Source of the DNA: Candidatus Nanopelagicales bacterium
GTDB taxonomy: Bacteria; Actinomycetota; Actinomycetes; S36-B12
Length of the DNA: 20,671 bases
Direction: 5' to 3'
Assembly: GCA_023264215.1 (NCBI GenBank)
Contig: JALQSY010000013.1
Location: 1-20,671 of the forward strand
Positions 1 to 6,887 of this stretch are shown piece after piece. The notes below the pieces were generated by a model. That model was given only the letters and a program-made list of their open reading frames with translations. It had not been told where the DNA came from and did not search any database. Numbering within the stretch: position 1 is the first letter of the stretch; every line of letters begins with the position of its first letter. The translations under genes and the position numbers were made by a program.

Positions 1-917
1 GCCATGTCCTCGTAGGTCATCGGGATGTCGAGGTGATCTGCGGTAAGCATCGGCACTGACGAGCCACCGGGCAGCCAGAACTTCACCGGGCGGCCGTCGC
101 GTATGCCGCCGGCGTAGTCGAGCAACTCGCGCATCGTGATGCCGAGGGGTGCCTCGTAGATGCCCGGGCGATTGACGTGACCGGAGACCGCGAACACCTT
201 GAAGCCCGGGGACTTCTCGGTGCCGAACTGGCGGAACCAGTCGACGCCGCGATCGATGATGTACGGGATGTTCGTGATGGTCTCGACGTTGTTGACCACC
301 GTCGGGGAGGCGTAGAGGCCGTGGGTGGCGGGGAACGGGGGCTTCAGTCTCGGCTGCCCGCGGTAGCCCTCGAGCGAGTCCAGCAGGGCGGTCTCCTCGC
401 CGCAGATGTAGGCGCCGGCACCGGAGTGCACCGTGACCGCGAGGTTGAAGCCCGAGCCGAGGATGTCGTCTCCGATGAGCCCTGCTCGCTCGGCCTCGGC
501 GATGGCGGTGGCCACGCGGCGGATCGCCTGCGGCACCTCTCCGCGGATGTAGATGAAGGCATGGTTTGCCCGGATCGCGTACGACGAGATGATCACGCCC
601 TCGATGAGTGCGTGCGGATTGGCGATCATGATCGGGACGTCCTTGCAGGCACCCGGCTCGGACTCGTCGGCGTTGACGACCAGGTAGTGGGGCTTGCCAT
701 CTCCCTGCGGCACGAAGCTCCACTTCAGGCCGGTGGGGAAACCCGCGCCTCCGCGGCCGCGCAGGCCGGTGTCCTTGACCGTCGTGATGATCGCGTCGGG
801 GTCCATGGCGAGTGCCGAGCGCAGGGCCCGATAGCCGCCGTGGCGCCGATAGCCCTCGAGGCTGAACAGGTCCGGCACATTCCAGTGCTCGGTGATGACC
901 GGCGTCAGCGATGTCAT
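1..917 (-). CDS. nuoF: NADH-quinone oxidoreductase subunit F (NuoF), 3' end cut by window edge
   Basis: This is the NADH-oxidising, FMN-binding subunit of complex I in the peripheral arm on the cytoplasmic side. The first 305 codons are present. Residues 54-66 (GRGGAGFPTGLKW) form the glycine-rich nucleotide-binding loop, residues 82-93 (NADESEPGACKD) are the conserved FMN-site segment, and residues 166-179 (GAGAYICGEETALL) are a second family signature. The C-terminal cysteines for the N3 [4Fe-4S] cluster lie beyond the left edge. The ATG at 917 overlaps the nuoE stop by 4 bases (ATGA), and a GGAGGG ribosome-binding site at 929-924 sits 6 bases upstream, so both the start and translational coupling to nuoE are well supported. 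It is the last visible gene of nuoABCDEF. Alternative NADH-binding subunits such as those of hydrogenases or formate dehydrogenases are unlikely given the nuoA-E context. Confidence 0.96.
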   Translation of the reverse strand, partial: MTSLTPVITEHWNVPDLFSLEGYRRHGGYRALRSALAMDPDAIITTVKDTGLRGRGGAGFPTGLKWSFVPQGDGKPHYLVVNADESEPGACKDVPIMIANPHALIEGVIISSYAIRANHAFIYIRGEVPQAIRRVATAIAEAERAGLIGDDILGSGFNLAVTVHSGAGAYICGEETALLDSLEGYRGQPRLKPPFPATHGLYASPTVVNNVETITNIPYIIDRGVDWFRQFGTEKSPGFKVFAVSGHVNRPGIYEAPLGITMRELLDYAGGIRDGRPVKFWLPGGSSVPMLTADHLDIPMTYEDM

Positions 918-1573
918 GACTGTCCCTCCGCGGGCGCTGGGGGTGCCTTCATGTCGTGCTCGTGGGCGTAGGTCAGGCCAGCGAGCATCATGGCGTCGGC
1001 CTCTCCACCCTCGCCCGCAAGGCCGTCCACCGGGAAGGCCAGGGTGTGCTCGGTCGCCTGGAAGTCGCGGATGACCGGACCCCGGGTCGACACCACCTCC
1101 TCGCCGCGGGCGAGGCGATCGATGATGTCGACGGCGCTCTGCGGTGTCTGGCAGTCCATGAACTCCCAGTCCACAGTCATGACAGGGGCGTGAGTGCACG
1201 CCGCCTGGCACTCGATGCGCTCGAGCCAGAACGTGCCGTCCACGTCCCGCTCATCGTGCCCGGCCCCGAGGCGCTCCGACACGGCGTCGTAGACCGCGTC
1301 TCCCCCGAGCAGCGCGCACAGGGTGTTGGTGCAGACGCCGATGTGGTGCTTGCCGACCGGGCGACGCTTGTACATCGTGTAGAACGACGCCACGGCCGTG
1401 ACCTCGGCGGTCGTGAGCCCGAGCTCGTCCGCGATGACCTGCATCGCGTCCGAGGTGACCTCGTCGTCGATGCTCTGCGCGAGGTGCAGGAGCGGCATGA
1501 CGGCCGATCGCGAGCTGGGATACCTCGCGATGATCTCGCGCATCTGCGCCAGCACGGCGTCGTCGTACGACAT
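914..1573 (-). CDS. nuoE: NADH-quinone oxidoreductase subunit E (NuoE)
   Basis: This is the 24-kDa thioredoxin-fold subunit of complex I that carries the N1a [2Fe-2S] cluster next to NuoF. The four expected ligands are visible: Cys81 and Cys86 (CTNTLC) and Cys122 and Cys126 (ECQAAC). The N-terminal helical part with the segment VASFYTMYKRRPVGKHHI precedes the cluster. At 219 residues it is longer than the roughly 166 residues of the E. coli protein; the extra length is a C-terminal tail after about residue 160, rich in Ala and Gly, as I recall is common in actinobacterial NuoE. The start ATG at 1573 overlaps the last base of the nuoD stop (TGATG), and the stop overlaps the nuoF start by 4 bases. 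This tight packing places it in the nuo operon. Confidence 0.96.
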   Translation of the reverse strand: MSYDDAVLAQMREIIARYPSSRSAVMPLLHLAQSIDDEVTSDAMQVIADELGLTTAEVTAVASFYTMYKRRPVGKHHIGVCTNTLCALLGGDAVYDAVSERLGAGHDERDVDGTFWLERIECQAACTHAPVMTVDWEFMDCQTPQSAVDIIDRLARGEEVVSTRGPVIRDFQATEHTLAFPVDGLAGEGGEADAMMLAGLTYAHEHDMKAPPAPAEGQS

Positions 1574-2949
1574 CAGCGGTCCACCCCGCCCATGACCGGG
1601 TCGATGCTGGCGACGGCCGCGATGACGTCGGAGATCATGCTGCCGTTGGACATCGCGGCGGTGGCCTGCAGGTTGTTGAAGGACGGATCGCGGTAGTGCA
1701 CGCGGTAGGGGCGGGTGCCCCCGTCGCTGACCATGTGGACGCCGAGCTCACCGCGGGGCGACTCGATCGCGGAGTAGACCTGCCCCGTCGGGACCGAGAA
1801 GCCCTCGGTGACGAGCTTGAAGTGATGGATCAGCGCCTCCATCGACTGGGCCATGATCTCCTTGATGTGCTCCGGGGAGTTGCCCTGGCCGTCACCGCCG
1901 ATCGACAGGCGCGCGGGCCAGGCGATCTTCTTGTCCTCGACCATCACCGGCCCCGGACGCAGGCGGTCCAGCGCCTGCTCCACGAGCTTGATGCTCTCCT
2001 GCATCTCGGCAACCCGGATGAGGAAGCGGCCATAGGCATCGCAGGTGTCCTGCGTGGGGACCTCGAACTCGTAGTCCTCGTAGCCGCAGTAGGGCTGGGA
2101 CTTGCGCAGGTCGTGCGGGAGACCCGTGCTGCGCAGGATCGGACCGGTGACGCCCAGGGCCATGCAGCCGGCGAGGTCGAGGTAGCCGACGCCCACGGTG
2201 CGTCCCATCCAGATGGCGTTATCGACGAGCAGGTCGGCTGTGTCCTTCATGCGCTTGCGCAGCAGCGGCAGCGTCTCGCGAATGCGGGCGACCTGGTCAT
2301 CGGTGATGTCCTGCGCGACACCTCCGGGGCGGACGTAGGCGCTGTTCATCCGCAGGCCCGTGACCATCTCGAAGATGTCGAGGATCAGCTCGCGCTCGCG
2401 GAATCCGAAGGTCATGGCCGTGAGGGCACCGAGTTCCATGCCTCCGGTGGCGAGGGCGACGAGGTGGGATGAGATGCGGTTGAGCTCCATCATCAGGACG
2501 CGGATGACGCTCGCGCGCTCCGGGATCTGGTCGGTGACGCCGAGCAGCTTCTCCACGCCCAGGCAGTACGCGGTCTCATTGAAGAACGGCGAGAGGTAGT
2601 CCATGCGCGTGACGAAGGTGACGCCCTGCGTCCACGACCGGAACTCCATGTTCTTCTCGATGCCGGTGTGGAGGTAGCCGATGCCGCACCGGGTATCGAC
2701 GACGGTCTCGCCCTCGAGCTCGAGGATCAGGCGGAGGACGCCGTGGGTGGAGGGGTGCTGGGGACCCATGTTGACGACGATGCGCTCGCGCTCGCCCTCA
2801 TCGGGGGTGGAGATGGAGTCCCAATCGCCGCCGGAGACGGTGTACACGGTCCCCTGGCCGGTCTCGTAGGACAGCGCGTACGGATCCTCGGGCGGCAACT
2901 CGCCCTCGTAGACGATGCCCTCGTCAGCGAAGCTCTGGTCGGTCGACAT
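1573..2949 (-). CDS. nuoD: NADH-quinone oxidoreductase subunit D (NuoD)
   Basis: This is the 49-kDa subunit of complex I, which with NuoB forms the quinone-reduction pocket at the membrane interface; in an actinobacterium the quinone is menaquinone. Residues 62-73 ([12 protein letters not shown]) are the conserved loop lining the quinone site. Residues 396-428 hold the C-terminal signature that includes [17 protein letters not shown]. The 458 residues are somewhat longer than the roughly 400-residue core of stand-alone NuoD, the surplus being a hydrophilic N-terminus of about 55 residues. It is a separate gene here, not the NuoC-D fusion seen in enterobacteria. The ATG at 2949 shares one base with the nuoC stop (TGATG), and GGAGGG lies 10 bases upstream. 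Confidence 0.97.
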   Translation of the reverse strand: MSTDQSFADEGIVYEGELPPEDPYALSYETGQGTVYTVSGGDWDSISTPDEGERERIVVNMGPQHPSTHGVLRLILELEGETVVDTRCGIGYLHTGIEKNMEFRSWTQGVTFVTRMDYLSPFFNETAYCLGVEKLLGVTDQIPERASVIRVLMMELNRISSHLVALATGGMELGALTAMTFGFRERELILDIFEMVTGLRMNSAYVRPGGVAQDITDDQVARIRETLPLLRKRMKDTADLLVDNAIWMGRTVGVGYLDLAGCMALGVTGPILRSTGLPHDLRKSQPYCGYEDYEFEVPTQDTCDAYGRFLIRVAEMQESIKLVEQALDRLRPGPVMVEDKKIAWPARLSIGGDGQGNSPEHIKEIMAQSMEALIHHFKLVTEGFSVPTGQVYSAIESPRGELGVHMVSDGGTRPYRVHYRDPSFNNLQATAAMSNGSMISDVIAAVASIDPVMGGVDR

Positions 2950-3695
2950 CAGGTGTACGCCCTCCGCTGATCGGGCGGCGGGACCTCGGCGCCCTTGTAC
3001 TCCACGGGAATCCCACCGAGGGGATAGTCCTTGCGCTGCGGGTGGCCCGGCCAGTCATCGGGCATCTCGATGCGCGTCAGCGCCGGGTGGCCGTCGAAGA
3101 CGATCCCGAAGAAATCGTATGTCTCGCGCTCATGCCAGTTGTTGGCCGGGTAGACCGACACGATCGAGGGAATGCGCGGATCGGCGTCCGGGCAGGTGAC
3201 CTCGACGCGCAGGCGCCGGTTGTGCGTGATCGACAGGAATGGGTAGACGGCGTGGAGCTCACGGCCTGCATCGGCCGGGTAGTGAACGCCGTTGACACCC
3301 ATGCACATCTCGAAGCGCAGCGCGGGCTCATCGCGCAGCACCGTCGCGAAGGCCAGCAGGTGCTCGCGTCGCACCACGAACGTCATCTCTCCGCGGTCGA
3401 CGACGACCTTTTCCACCGCGGTCGTCATGGGAAGCCCGCGGTCGGCCAGGGCCAGCTCGATCTCATCGGCCGCGGCATCGAACCATTCGCCGTACGGCCT
3501 CTCGGTCGGCCCGGGCATGACGATCGGAGCGACGAGGCCTCCGAAGCCGGAGGTGTCTCCGCCGTCCTGGGCGGAGAAGGCACCGTGTCGAACGCCGATG
3601 ATCTCGAGTTCGCGGACATCCTCGGGCATGACGGTCGCGGTCGCTGCGACCTCCAGGCCCGCCTCGGCCGGGGAGACCGGCTGCTGCTCGCTCAT
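2949..3695 (-). CDS. nuoC: NADH-quinone oxidoreductase subunit C (NuoC)
   Basis: This is the 30-kDa subunit of complex I that braces NuoD and NuoB in the peripheral arm. The 248-residue protein has the family signature at residues 187-226, including [17 protein letters not shown] and [16 protein letters not shown]. The first 70 or so residues are a variable hydrophilic extension. The reading frame stays open far upstream to 4163, but that part is only the antiparallel-free shadow of nuoB in another frame. The true start is the ATG at 3695, which overlaps the nuoB stop by 4 bases (ATGA). Start choice rests on that coupling and on the point where homology to actinobacterial NuoC resumes. Confidence 0.95.
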   Translation of the reverse strand: MSEQQPVSPAEAGLEVAATATVMPEDVRELEIIGVRHGAFSAQDGGDTSGFGGLVAPIVMPGPTERPYGEWFDAAADEIELALADRGLPMTTAVEKVVVDRGEMTFVVRREHLLAFATVLRDEPALRFEMCMGVNGVHYPADAGRELHAVYPFLSITHNRRLRVEVTCPDADPRIPSIVSVYPANNWHERETYDFFGIVFDGHPALTRIEMPDDWPGHPQRKDYPLGGIPVEYKGAEVPPPDQRRAYT

Positions 3696-4246
3696 CGCAG
3701 CAGGCCCTTCATCTCGAGCGTGGGCGCGGCGGTGAGGGCCGCGACCTCGAGCTGCTCCTGCTCGCGGACGGCGTTGACCCCGAGCTTCATGTCCTGGATC
3801 TGATCGTGGATCTTCAAGATCGCGTCGATGAGCATCTCCGGTCGCGGCGGGCATCCGGGGAGGTACATGTCGACCGGGACGACGTGATCGACGCCCTGGA
3901 CGATCGCGTAGTTGTTGAACATGCCGCCGCTGCTCGCGCAGACGCCCATCGCCAGGACCCACTTGGGGTTCGGCATCTGGTCGTAGATCTGGCGCAGGAC
4001 CGGCGCCATCTTCTGGCTCACCCGGCCTGCCACGATCATGAGGTCGGCCTGTCGCGGCGATGCCCTGAAGACCTCCATGCCGAATCGCGCGAGGTCGTAC
4101 CGCGGACCACCGGTGGCCATCATCTCGATCGCGCAGCAGGCCAGGCCGAACGTGGCCGGCCACAGCGAGCCCTTGCGGGCGTAGCCCGCGACCTTCTCGA
4201 CCGTGGTCAGCAGTACCCCGGACGGCAGCTTCTCCTCTAGACCCAT
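3692..4246 (-). CDS. nuoB: NADH-quinone oxidoreductase subunit B (NuoB)
   Basis: This subunit of complex I carries the terminal [4Fe-4S] cluster N2, which hands electrons to the quinone. All four ligands are visible: the adjacent pair Cys37-Cys38 ([11 protein letters not shown]), Cys103 ([11 protein letters not shown]) and Cys132 ([10 protein letters not shown]). The protein is 184 residues long, normal for the family. The N-terminus [10 protein letters not shown] matches the usual actinobacterial start as I recall it. The ATG at 4246 lies 4 bases after the nuoA stop. No strong ribosome-binding site precedes it, so translation is probably coupled to nuoA. The stop overlaps the nuoC start by 4 bases. 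Confidence 0.97.
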   Translation of the reverse strand: MGLEEKLPSGVLLTTVEKVAGYARKGSLWPATFGLACCAIEMMATGGPRYDLARFGMEVFRASPRQADLMIVAGRVSQKMAPVLRQIYDQMPNPKWVLAMGVCASSGGMFNNYAIVQGVDHVVPVDMYLPGCPPRPEMLIDAILKIHDQIQDMKLGVNAVREQEQLEVAALTAAPTLEMKGLLR

Positions 4247-4250
4247 GGCG

Positions 4251-4610
4251 TCAGTCCCAATCCAGTCCGCCGCGACGCCACTCGTAGACGTACGGCACGG
4301 TGAGGTTGAACAGGAACAACATCATCGCCAGGAATACGAAGAGCGGCAATTGGTCGAAGGCGACGGCCCAGGGGTAGAGGAAGACGATCTCGATGTCGAA
4401 GATGATGAACATCATGGCCGTGAGGTAGTACTTAACGGGGAATCGGCCGCCGCCCATGGGCTGGGGAGTCGGGTCGATGCCGCACTCGTAGGCGTCGAGC
4501 TTGGCCCGGTTGTAGCGCTTCGGGCCGGTGAACGTGGTGAGGGTCACACTGAAGATCGCGAACCCCGCGGCCAGCAACCCCAGGACGAGGATGGGCGCGT
4601 ACGAACTCAC
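4251..4610 (-). CDS. nuoA: NADH-quinone oxidoreductase subunit A (NuoA)
   Basis: This is a small membrane subunit of complex I near the quinone channel. Three membrane helices are visible, at about residues 5-26, 63-84 and 90-110. The loop between helices 1 and 2 has the conserved YECGIDP with the cysteine known to change exposure in the deactive enzyme, and helix 2 carries the acidic [12 protein letters not shown] motif. Two GTG codons stand in tandem at 4613 and 4610. The ribosome-binding site GGAGG (4621-4617) is 3 bases from the first and 6 from the second, so I favour 4610 (119 residues); using 4613 would add one residue. It is the first gene of the nuo operon and follows menG on the same strand after about 107 bases. 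Confidence 0.95.
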   Translation of the reverse strand: MSSYAPILVLGLLAAGFAIFSVTLTTFTGPKRYNRAKLDAYECGIDPTPQPMGGGRFPVKYYLTAMMFIIFDIEIVFLYPWAVAFDQLPLFVFLAMMLFLFNLTVPYVYEWRRGGLDWD

Positions 4611-4616
4611 CACGAT

Positions 4617-4621
4617 CCTCC
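4617..4621 (-). promoter_or_regulatory. Ribosome-binding site of nuoA
   Basis: Read on the minus strand the site is GGAGG, the only strong Shine-Dalgarno match in the menG-nuoA spacer. It lies 3 bases from the GTG at 4613 and 6 bases from the GTG at 4610, which favours the second as start. Confidence 0.7.
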
Positions 4622-4697
4622 GAATGCTCCTGCGGGTGAGACGCGGCGAAGCCGACCCACCGGTTCCTCGCCCGAGGCCAGTGCCCCGTGCGCTCGC

Positions 4698-4724
4698 AGT
4701 CTAGCCACGCGCTCGTCGCGTCAG
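4698..4724 (-). promoter_or_regulatory. Candidate promoter of the nuo operon
   Basis: On the minus strand a TAGACT hexamer (4703-4698) fits the actinobacterial TANNNT -10 box. A CTGACG element (4724-4719), 4 of 6 bases like TTGACA, lies 15 bases upstream and overlaps the menG stop codon. The 15-base spacing is short. Transcription would begin around 4691, giving a leader of roughly 80 bases before nuoA. This would allow nuo to be transcribed apart from menG, although read-through from menG is also possible. Evidence is sequence pattern only. Confidence 0.35.
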
Positions 4725-5410
4725 CGCCGACCCCGGTGGAGGGCGACGATGCCGCCGGTGAGGTTGAGCCACTCGACGTCGTGCCAGCCGGAAGCGGTCA
4801 GCATCCGGGCAAGCGCGGGCTGGTCGGGCCAGGCCCTGATCGACTCCGCGAGGTAGACGTAGGCCTCCGGATTGGACGAGGCGCGCCGGGCGATCCCGGG
4901 CAGCGCACCCATGAGATAGCGCGAGTACACCGTCCGGAACGGTCCGAAGGACGGATGGGAGAACTCGCAGACGACGAGGCGGCCGCCGGGGCGGGTGACA
5001 CGGGCCATCTCCCGCAGAGCACCCTCGGGGTCCACCGTGTTGCGCAGTCCGAAGGAGATCGTCGCAGCGTCGAACGAGGCGTCCGCGAAGGGCAGCCGCA
5101 TGGCGTCCCCGGCGACGAAGGGCAGGCTCGGCTCCCGGCGACGTCCCACGGCGAGCATCCCCAGGGAGAAGTCGCAGGGCACCACGGTCGCGCCCCTCGC
5201 GGCCATGGGCGCGCTCGAGGTGCCCGTGCCCGCGGCGAGGTCCAAGATCCGCTCGCCGGGGCGCGGCCCTACCGCGTTGACGACCGCCCGACGCCACAGG
5301 CGGGTCTGTCCCAGGGCGAGGACGTCGTTGGTGAGGTCGTAGCGCTCGGCGACGTCATCGAACATCGCGGCGACCTGAGTGGGCTGCTTGTCCAGGTCGG
5401 CGCGGGCCAT
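4721..5410 (-). CDS. menG: Demethylmenaquinone methyltransferase (MenG/UbiE family)
   Basis: This SAM-dependent enzyme methylates demethylmenaquinone to menaquinone, the last step of the pathway. The SAM-binding glycine loop is LDLAAGTGT (residues 56-64), followed by the acidic Asp80, the GDAMRLPF segment (101-108) and the UbiE signature TISFGLRN (117-124). The C-terminus [12 protein letters not shown] is also typical. The length of 229 residues is normal. The ATG at 5410 has a GGGAGG site 8 bases upstream (5424-5419). It is divergent from menF, and downstream lies nuoA on the same strand, tying quinone completion to the enzyme that uses the quinone. UbiE proteins can also act on ubiquinone precursors, but the surrounding men genes and the actinobacterial origin make menaquinone the likely product. 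Confidence 0.95.
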   Translation of the reverse strand: MARADLDKQPTQVAAMFDDVAERYDLTNDVLALGQTRLWRRAVVNAVGPRPGERILDLAAGTGTSSAPMAARGATVVPCDFSLGMLAVGRRREPSLPFVAGDAMRLPFADASFDAATISFGLRNTVDPEGALREMARVTRPGGRLVVCEFSHPSFGPFRTVYSRYLMGALPGIARRASSNPEAYVYLAESIRAWPDQPALARMLTASGWHDVEWLNLTGGIVALHRGRR

Positions 5411-5434
5411 GCCCGAATCCTCCCAGTCCCGGGC

Positions 5435-5506
5435 ACTTCATTGAGTGGCGGGTTATCGCAGGCGACACGCCGCTGGCGGGCGCGATGACCCGCCACTCAA
5501 CGAAGT
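5435..5506. repeat. 25-bp near-perfect inverted repeat between menG and menF
   Basis: The left arm is 5435-5459 and the right arm 5482-5506. They match as inverted copies at 23 of 25 positions; the exceptions are 5440/5501 and 5454/5487, the latter a possible G-U pair in RNA. The core on the left reads TTGAGTGGCGGGT, and on the right CCCGCCACTCAA. The 22-base centre holds a small GGCG-ACA-CGCC hairpin at 5461-5471. It fills more than half of the 130-base gap between divergent genes, ending about 22 bases before the menF -10 box and starting 24 bases upstream of the menG start. It could be a paired operator, an intergenic palindromic (REP-like) repeat, or an mRNA leader structure for menG. I saw no second copy in the window. 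Confidence 0.8.
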
Positions 5507-5528
5507 CGCCGCCGGGGCCTAGGGGCCT

Positions 5529-5534
5529 TACCCT
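5529..5534 (+). promoter_or_regulatory. -10 box of a leaderless menF promoter
   Basis: TACCCT fits the actinobacterial TANNNT consensus and ends 6 bases before the GTG at 5541, so the expected transcription start falls on the start codon. No Shine-Dalgarno sequence is present. No clear -35 box is seen at 16-18 bases upstream. Confidence 0.6.
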
Positions 5535-5540
5535 CAGCAC

Positions 5541-6800
5541 GTGGCCATCCCCGTGCTCGGCACCACCGCGGCGCCGCGCGTGCGGACGATGCCGCTGGAG
5601 GATCCCGGCCCGCTGCTCGACCGCCTCCCCGACTCGGCGGGCACGGCGTGGGTCCGGGACGGCGAGGGCCTGGTGGGCTGGGGCGTGGCCGCCGCCCTCG
5701 ACGTGACCGGCGATGAGCGCTTCAGTCGTACCCAGCGCTGGTGGGCCGAGTGGTGCCGCACCGCCGACGTCGACGATCCCCTGCAACTGCCGGGCACCGG
5801 TCCGGTGGCCTTCGCCTCCTTCACCTTCGACCCGGAGCCGGCATCGGGGCGCACCTCGCACGTGGTCATCCCGCGGGCGGTCCTCGGCCGACGCGAAGGC
5901 CGGGCGTGGCTCACCGTGGTGGACGACCCCGATGACCTGCTGCCGTCGGACTCCCTGCTGCCCGAGCCCGCGACCCCGCCGGCCCCGACACTGGTCGACT
6001 GGGGTCGCGGCACTCGCACATCGGAGGAGTGGAAGGCGTCGGTCGTCGAGGCCATCGAGCGGATCAGTCGCGGCGAGGTCGACAAGGTCGTCCTCGCGCG
6101 TGACGTGGTCGCCGAAGTCAGCGATGACTTCGACGCGCGATATCTGCTCCAGCGCCTGGCTGCGGCGTACCCCGAGTGCTGGACCTTCCAGGTCGACGAC
6201 ATGGTCGGGGCCACACCCGAGCTCCTGGTCCGGCGCACCGCCGACACGGTGCTGTCGCGCGTGCTCGCAGGGACGGTGAAGCGCCGCGGCGACGAGAGCG
6301 AGGACGCGAGCCTGGCCCAGGCGCTCCTCGGCAGCGGCAAGGATCTCGAGGAGCACGAGTACGCCGTGCGATCGGTCGCGCGTGCCCTCGGTCATCACTG
6401 CACCGACCTGCGCGTGCCGCAGCGCCCGCATGTCCTGCGCCTGGCCAACGTCCAGCACCTCGCGACCGACGTCACGGGGCGACTCGCCGACGGCGCGCCG
6501 GTCCTCGCGCTCGCGGCGTCGCTGCACCCGACGGCGGCCGTGTGCGGGACGCCGACGGAGCGCGCCTTCGCGATGATCCGCGAACTCGAGGGCATGGACC
6601 GCGGTCGCTACGCAGGTCCCGTCGGCTGGTTCGACAGCCGCGGTGACGGCGAGTTCGGCATCGCCCTGCGGTGCGCTGAGGTGCGCCCGGGATCGCTGCG
6701 CCTGTTCGCCGGCTGCGGCATCGTCAGCGGATCCGACCCCGAGGCCGAACTCGCCGAGTCCCGGGCCAAGCTCGCCCCCATCCGCCAGGCACTGGGCTAG
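5541..6800 (+). CDS. menF: Isochorismate synthase (MenF-type chorismate-binding enzyme)
   Basis: The enzyme converts chorismate to isochorismate, the entry step into menaquinone synthesis. The C-terminal chorismate-binding domain covers about residues 160-415. Visible motifs are VDKVVLARD (180-188) with the lysine base Lys182, GATPELLV (223-230), LAGTVKRR (242-249), HPTAAVCGTP (329-338), and GCGIVSGSDP (391-400) followed by the acidic metal-binding segment. The first 150 residues are the variable N-terminal half. The length of 419 residues is typical. The GTG start at 5541 is chosen because a TACCCT box lies 6 bases upstream (leaderless pattern) and no Shine-Dalgarno site is present. Siderophore- or salicylate-type isochorismate synthases share this fold; the men neighbourhood argues for MenF. 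Confidence 0.93.
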   Translation: MAIPVLGTTAAPRVRTMPLEDPGPLLDRLPDSAGTAWVRDGEGLVGWGVAAALDVTGDERFSRTQRWWAEWCRTADVDDPLQLPGTGPVAFASFTFDPEPASGRTSHVVIPRAVLGRREGRAWLTVVDDPDDLLPSDSLLPEPATPPAPTLVDWGRGTRTSEEWKASVVEAIERISRGEVDKVVLARDVVAEVSDDFDARYLLQRLAAAYPECWTFQVDDMVGATPELLVRRTADTVLSRVLAGTVKRRGDESEDASLAQALLGSGKDLEEHEYAVRSVARALGHHCTDLRVPQRPHVLRLANVQHLATDVTGRLADGAPVLALAASLHPTAAVCGTPTERAFAMIRELEGMDRGRYAGPVGWFDSRGDGEFGIALRCAEVRPGSLRLFAGCGIVSGSDPEAELAESRAKLAPIRQALG

Positions 6801-6811
6801 CCCTCTCCGCC

Positions 6812-6863
6812 GGACGACGCGGGACCGCGTTTCGGGTCCGGAAATCGCGGTCAGGTGTCGTCT
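6812..6863. promoter_or_regulatory. Nested palindrome, candidate operator (or hairpin) upstream of the TetR/GNAT gene
   Basis: An inner dyad pairs GACCGCG (6823-6829) with CGCGGTC (6846-6852). Inside it the 15-base segment 6830-6844 is itself symmetric (TTTC...GAAA) with one mismatch, and a single unpaired T sits at 6845. An outer pair GACGAC (6813-6818) and GTCGTC (6857-6862) extends the symmetry. The structure covers the expected -35 region of the downstream promoter, whose -10 is at 6876-6881. That suits a TetR-type operator for autoregulation. There is no T-run after the hairpin, so a classical intrinsic terminator for menF is less likely. Function is inferred. Confidence 0.55.
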
Positions 6864-6875
6864 GGTCCGGGACCC

Positions 6876-6881
6876 TAGGCT
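6876..6881 (+). promoter_or_regulatory. -10 box of a leaderless promoter for the TetR/GNAT gene
   Basis: TAGGCT matches TANNNT and ends 6 bases before the GTG at 6888. No Shine-Dalgarno site is seen. The same spacing is found at menF. The palindrome at 6812-6863 lies immediately upstream. Confidence 0.6.
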
Positions 6882-6887
6882 GGGCGC

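Noticed and set aside
3696..4163. N-terminal extension of the nuoC frame across nuoB
   Set aside because: It overlaps nuoB, whose four cluster cysteines are intact, and the ATGA overlap at 3692-3695 supplies the normal nuoC start.
6823..6852. Intrinsic terminator for menF
   Set aside because: The stem is strong but no T-run follows on the plus strand, and its position on the next promoter suits an operator better. Kept as a palindrome, not as a terminator.
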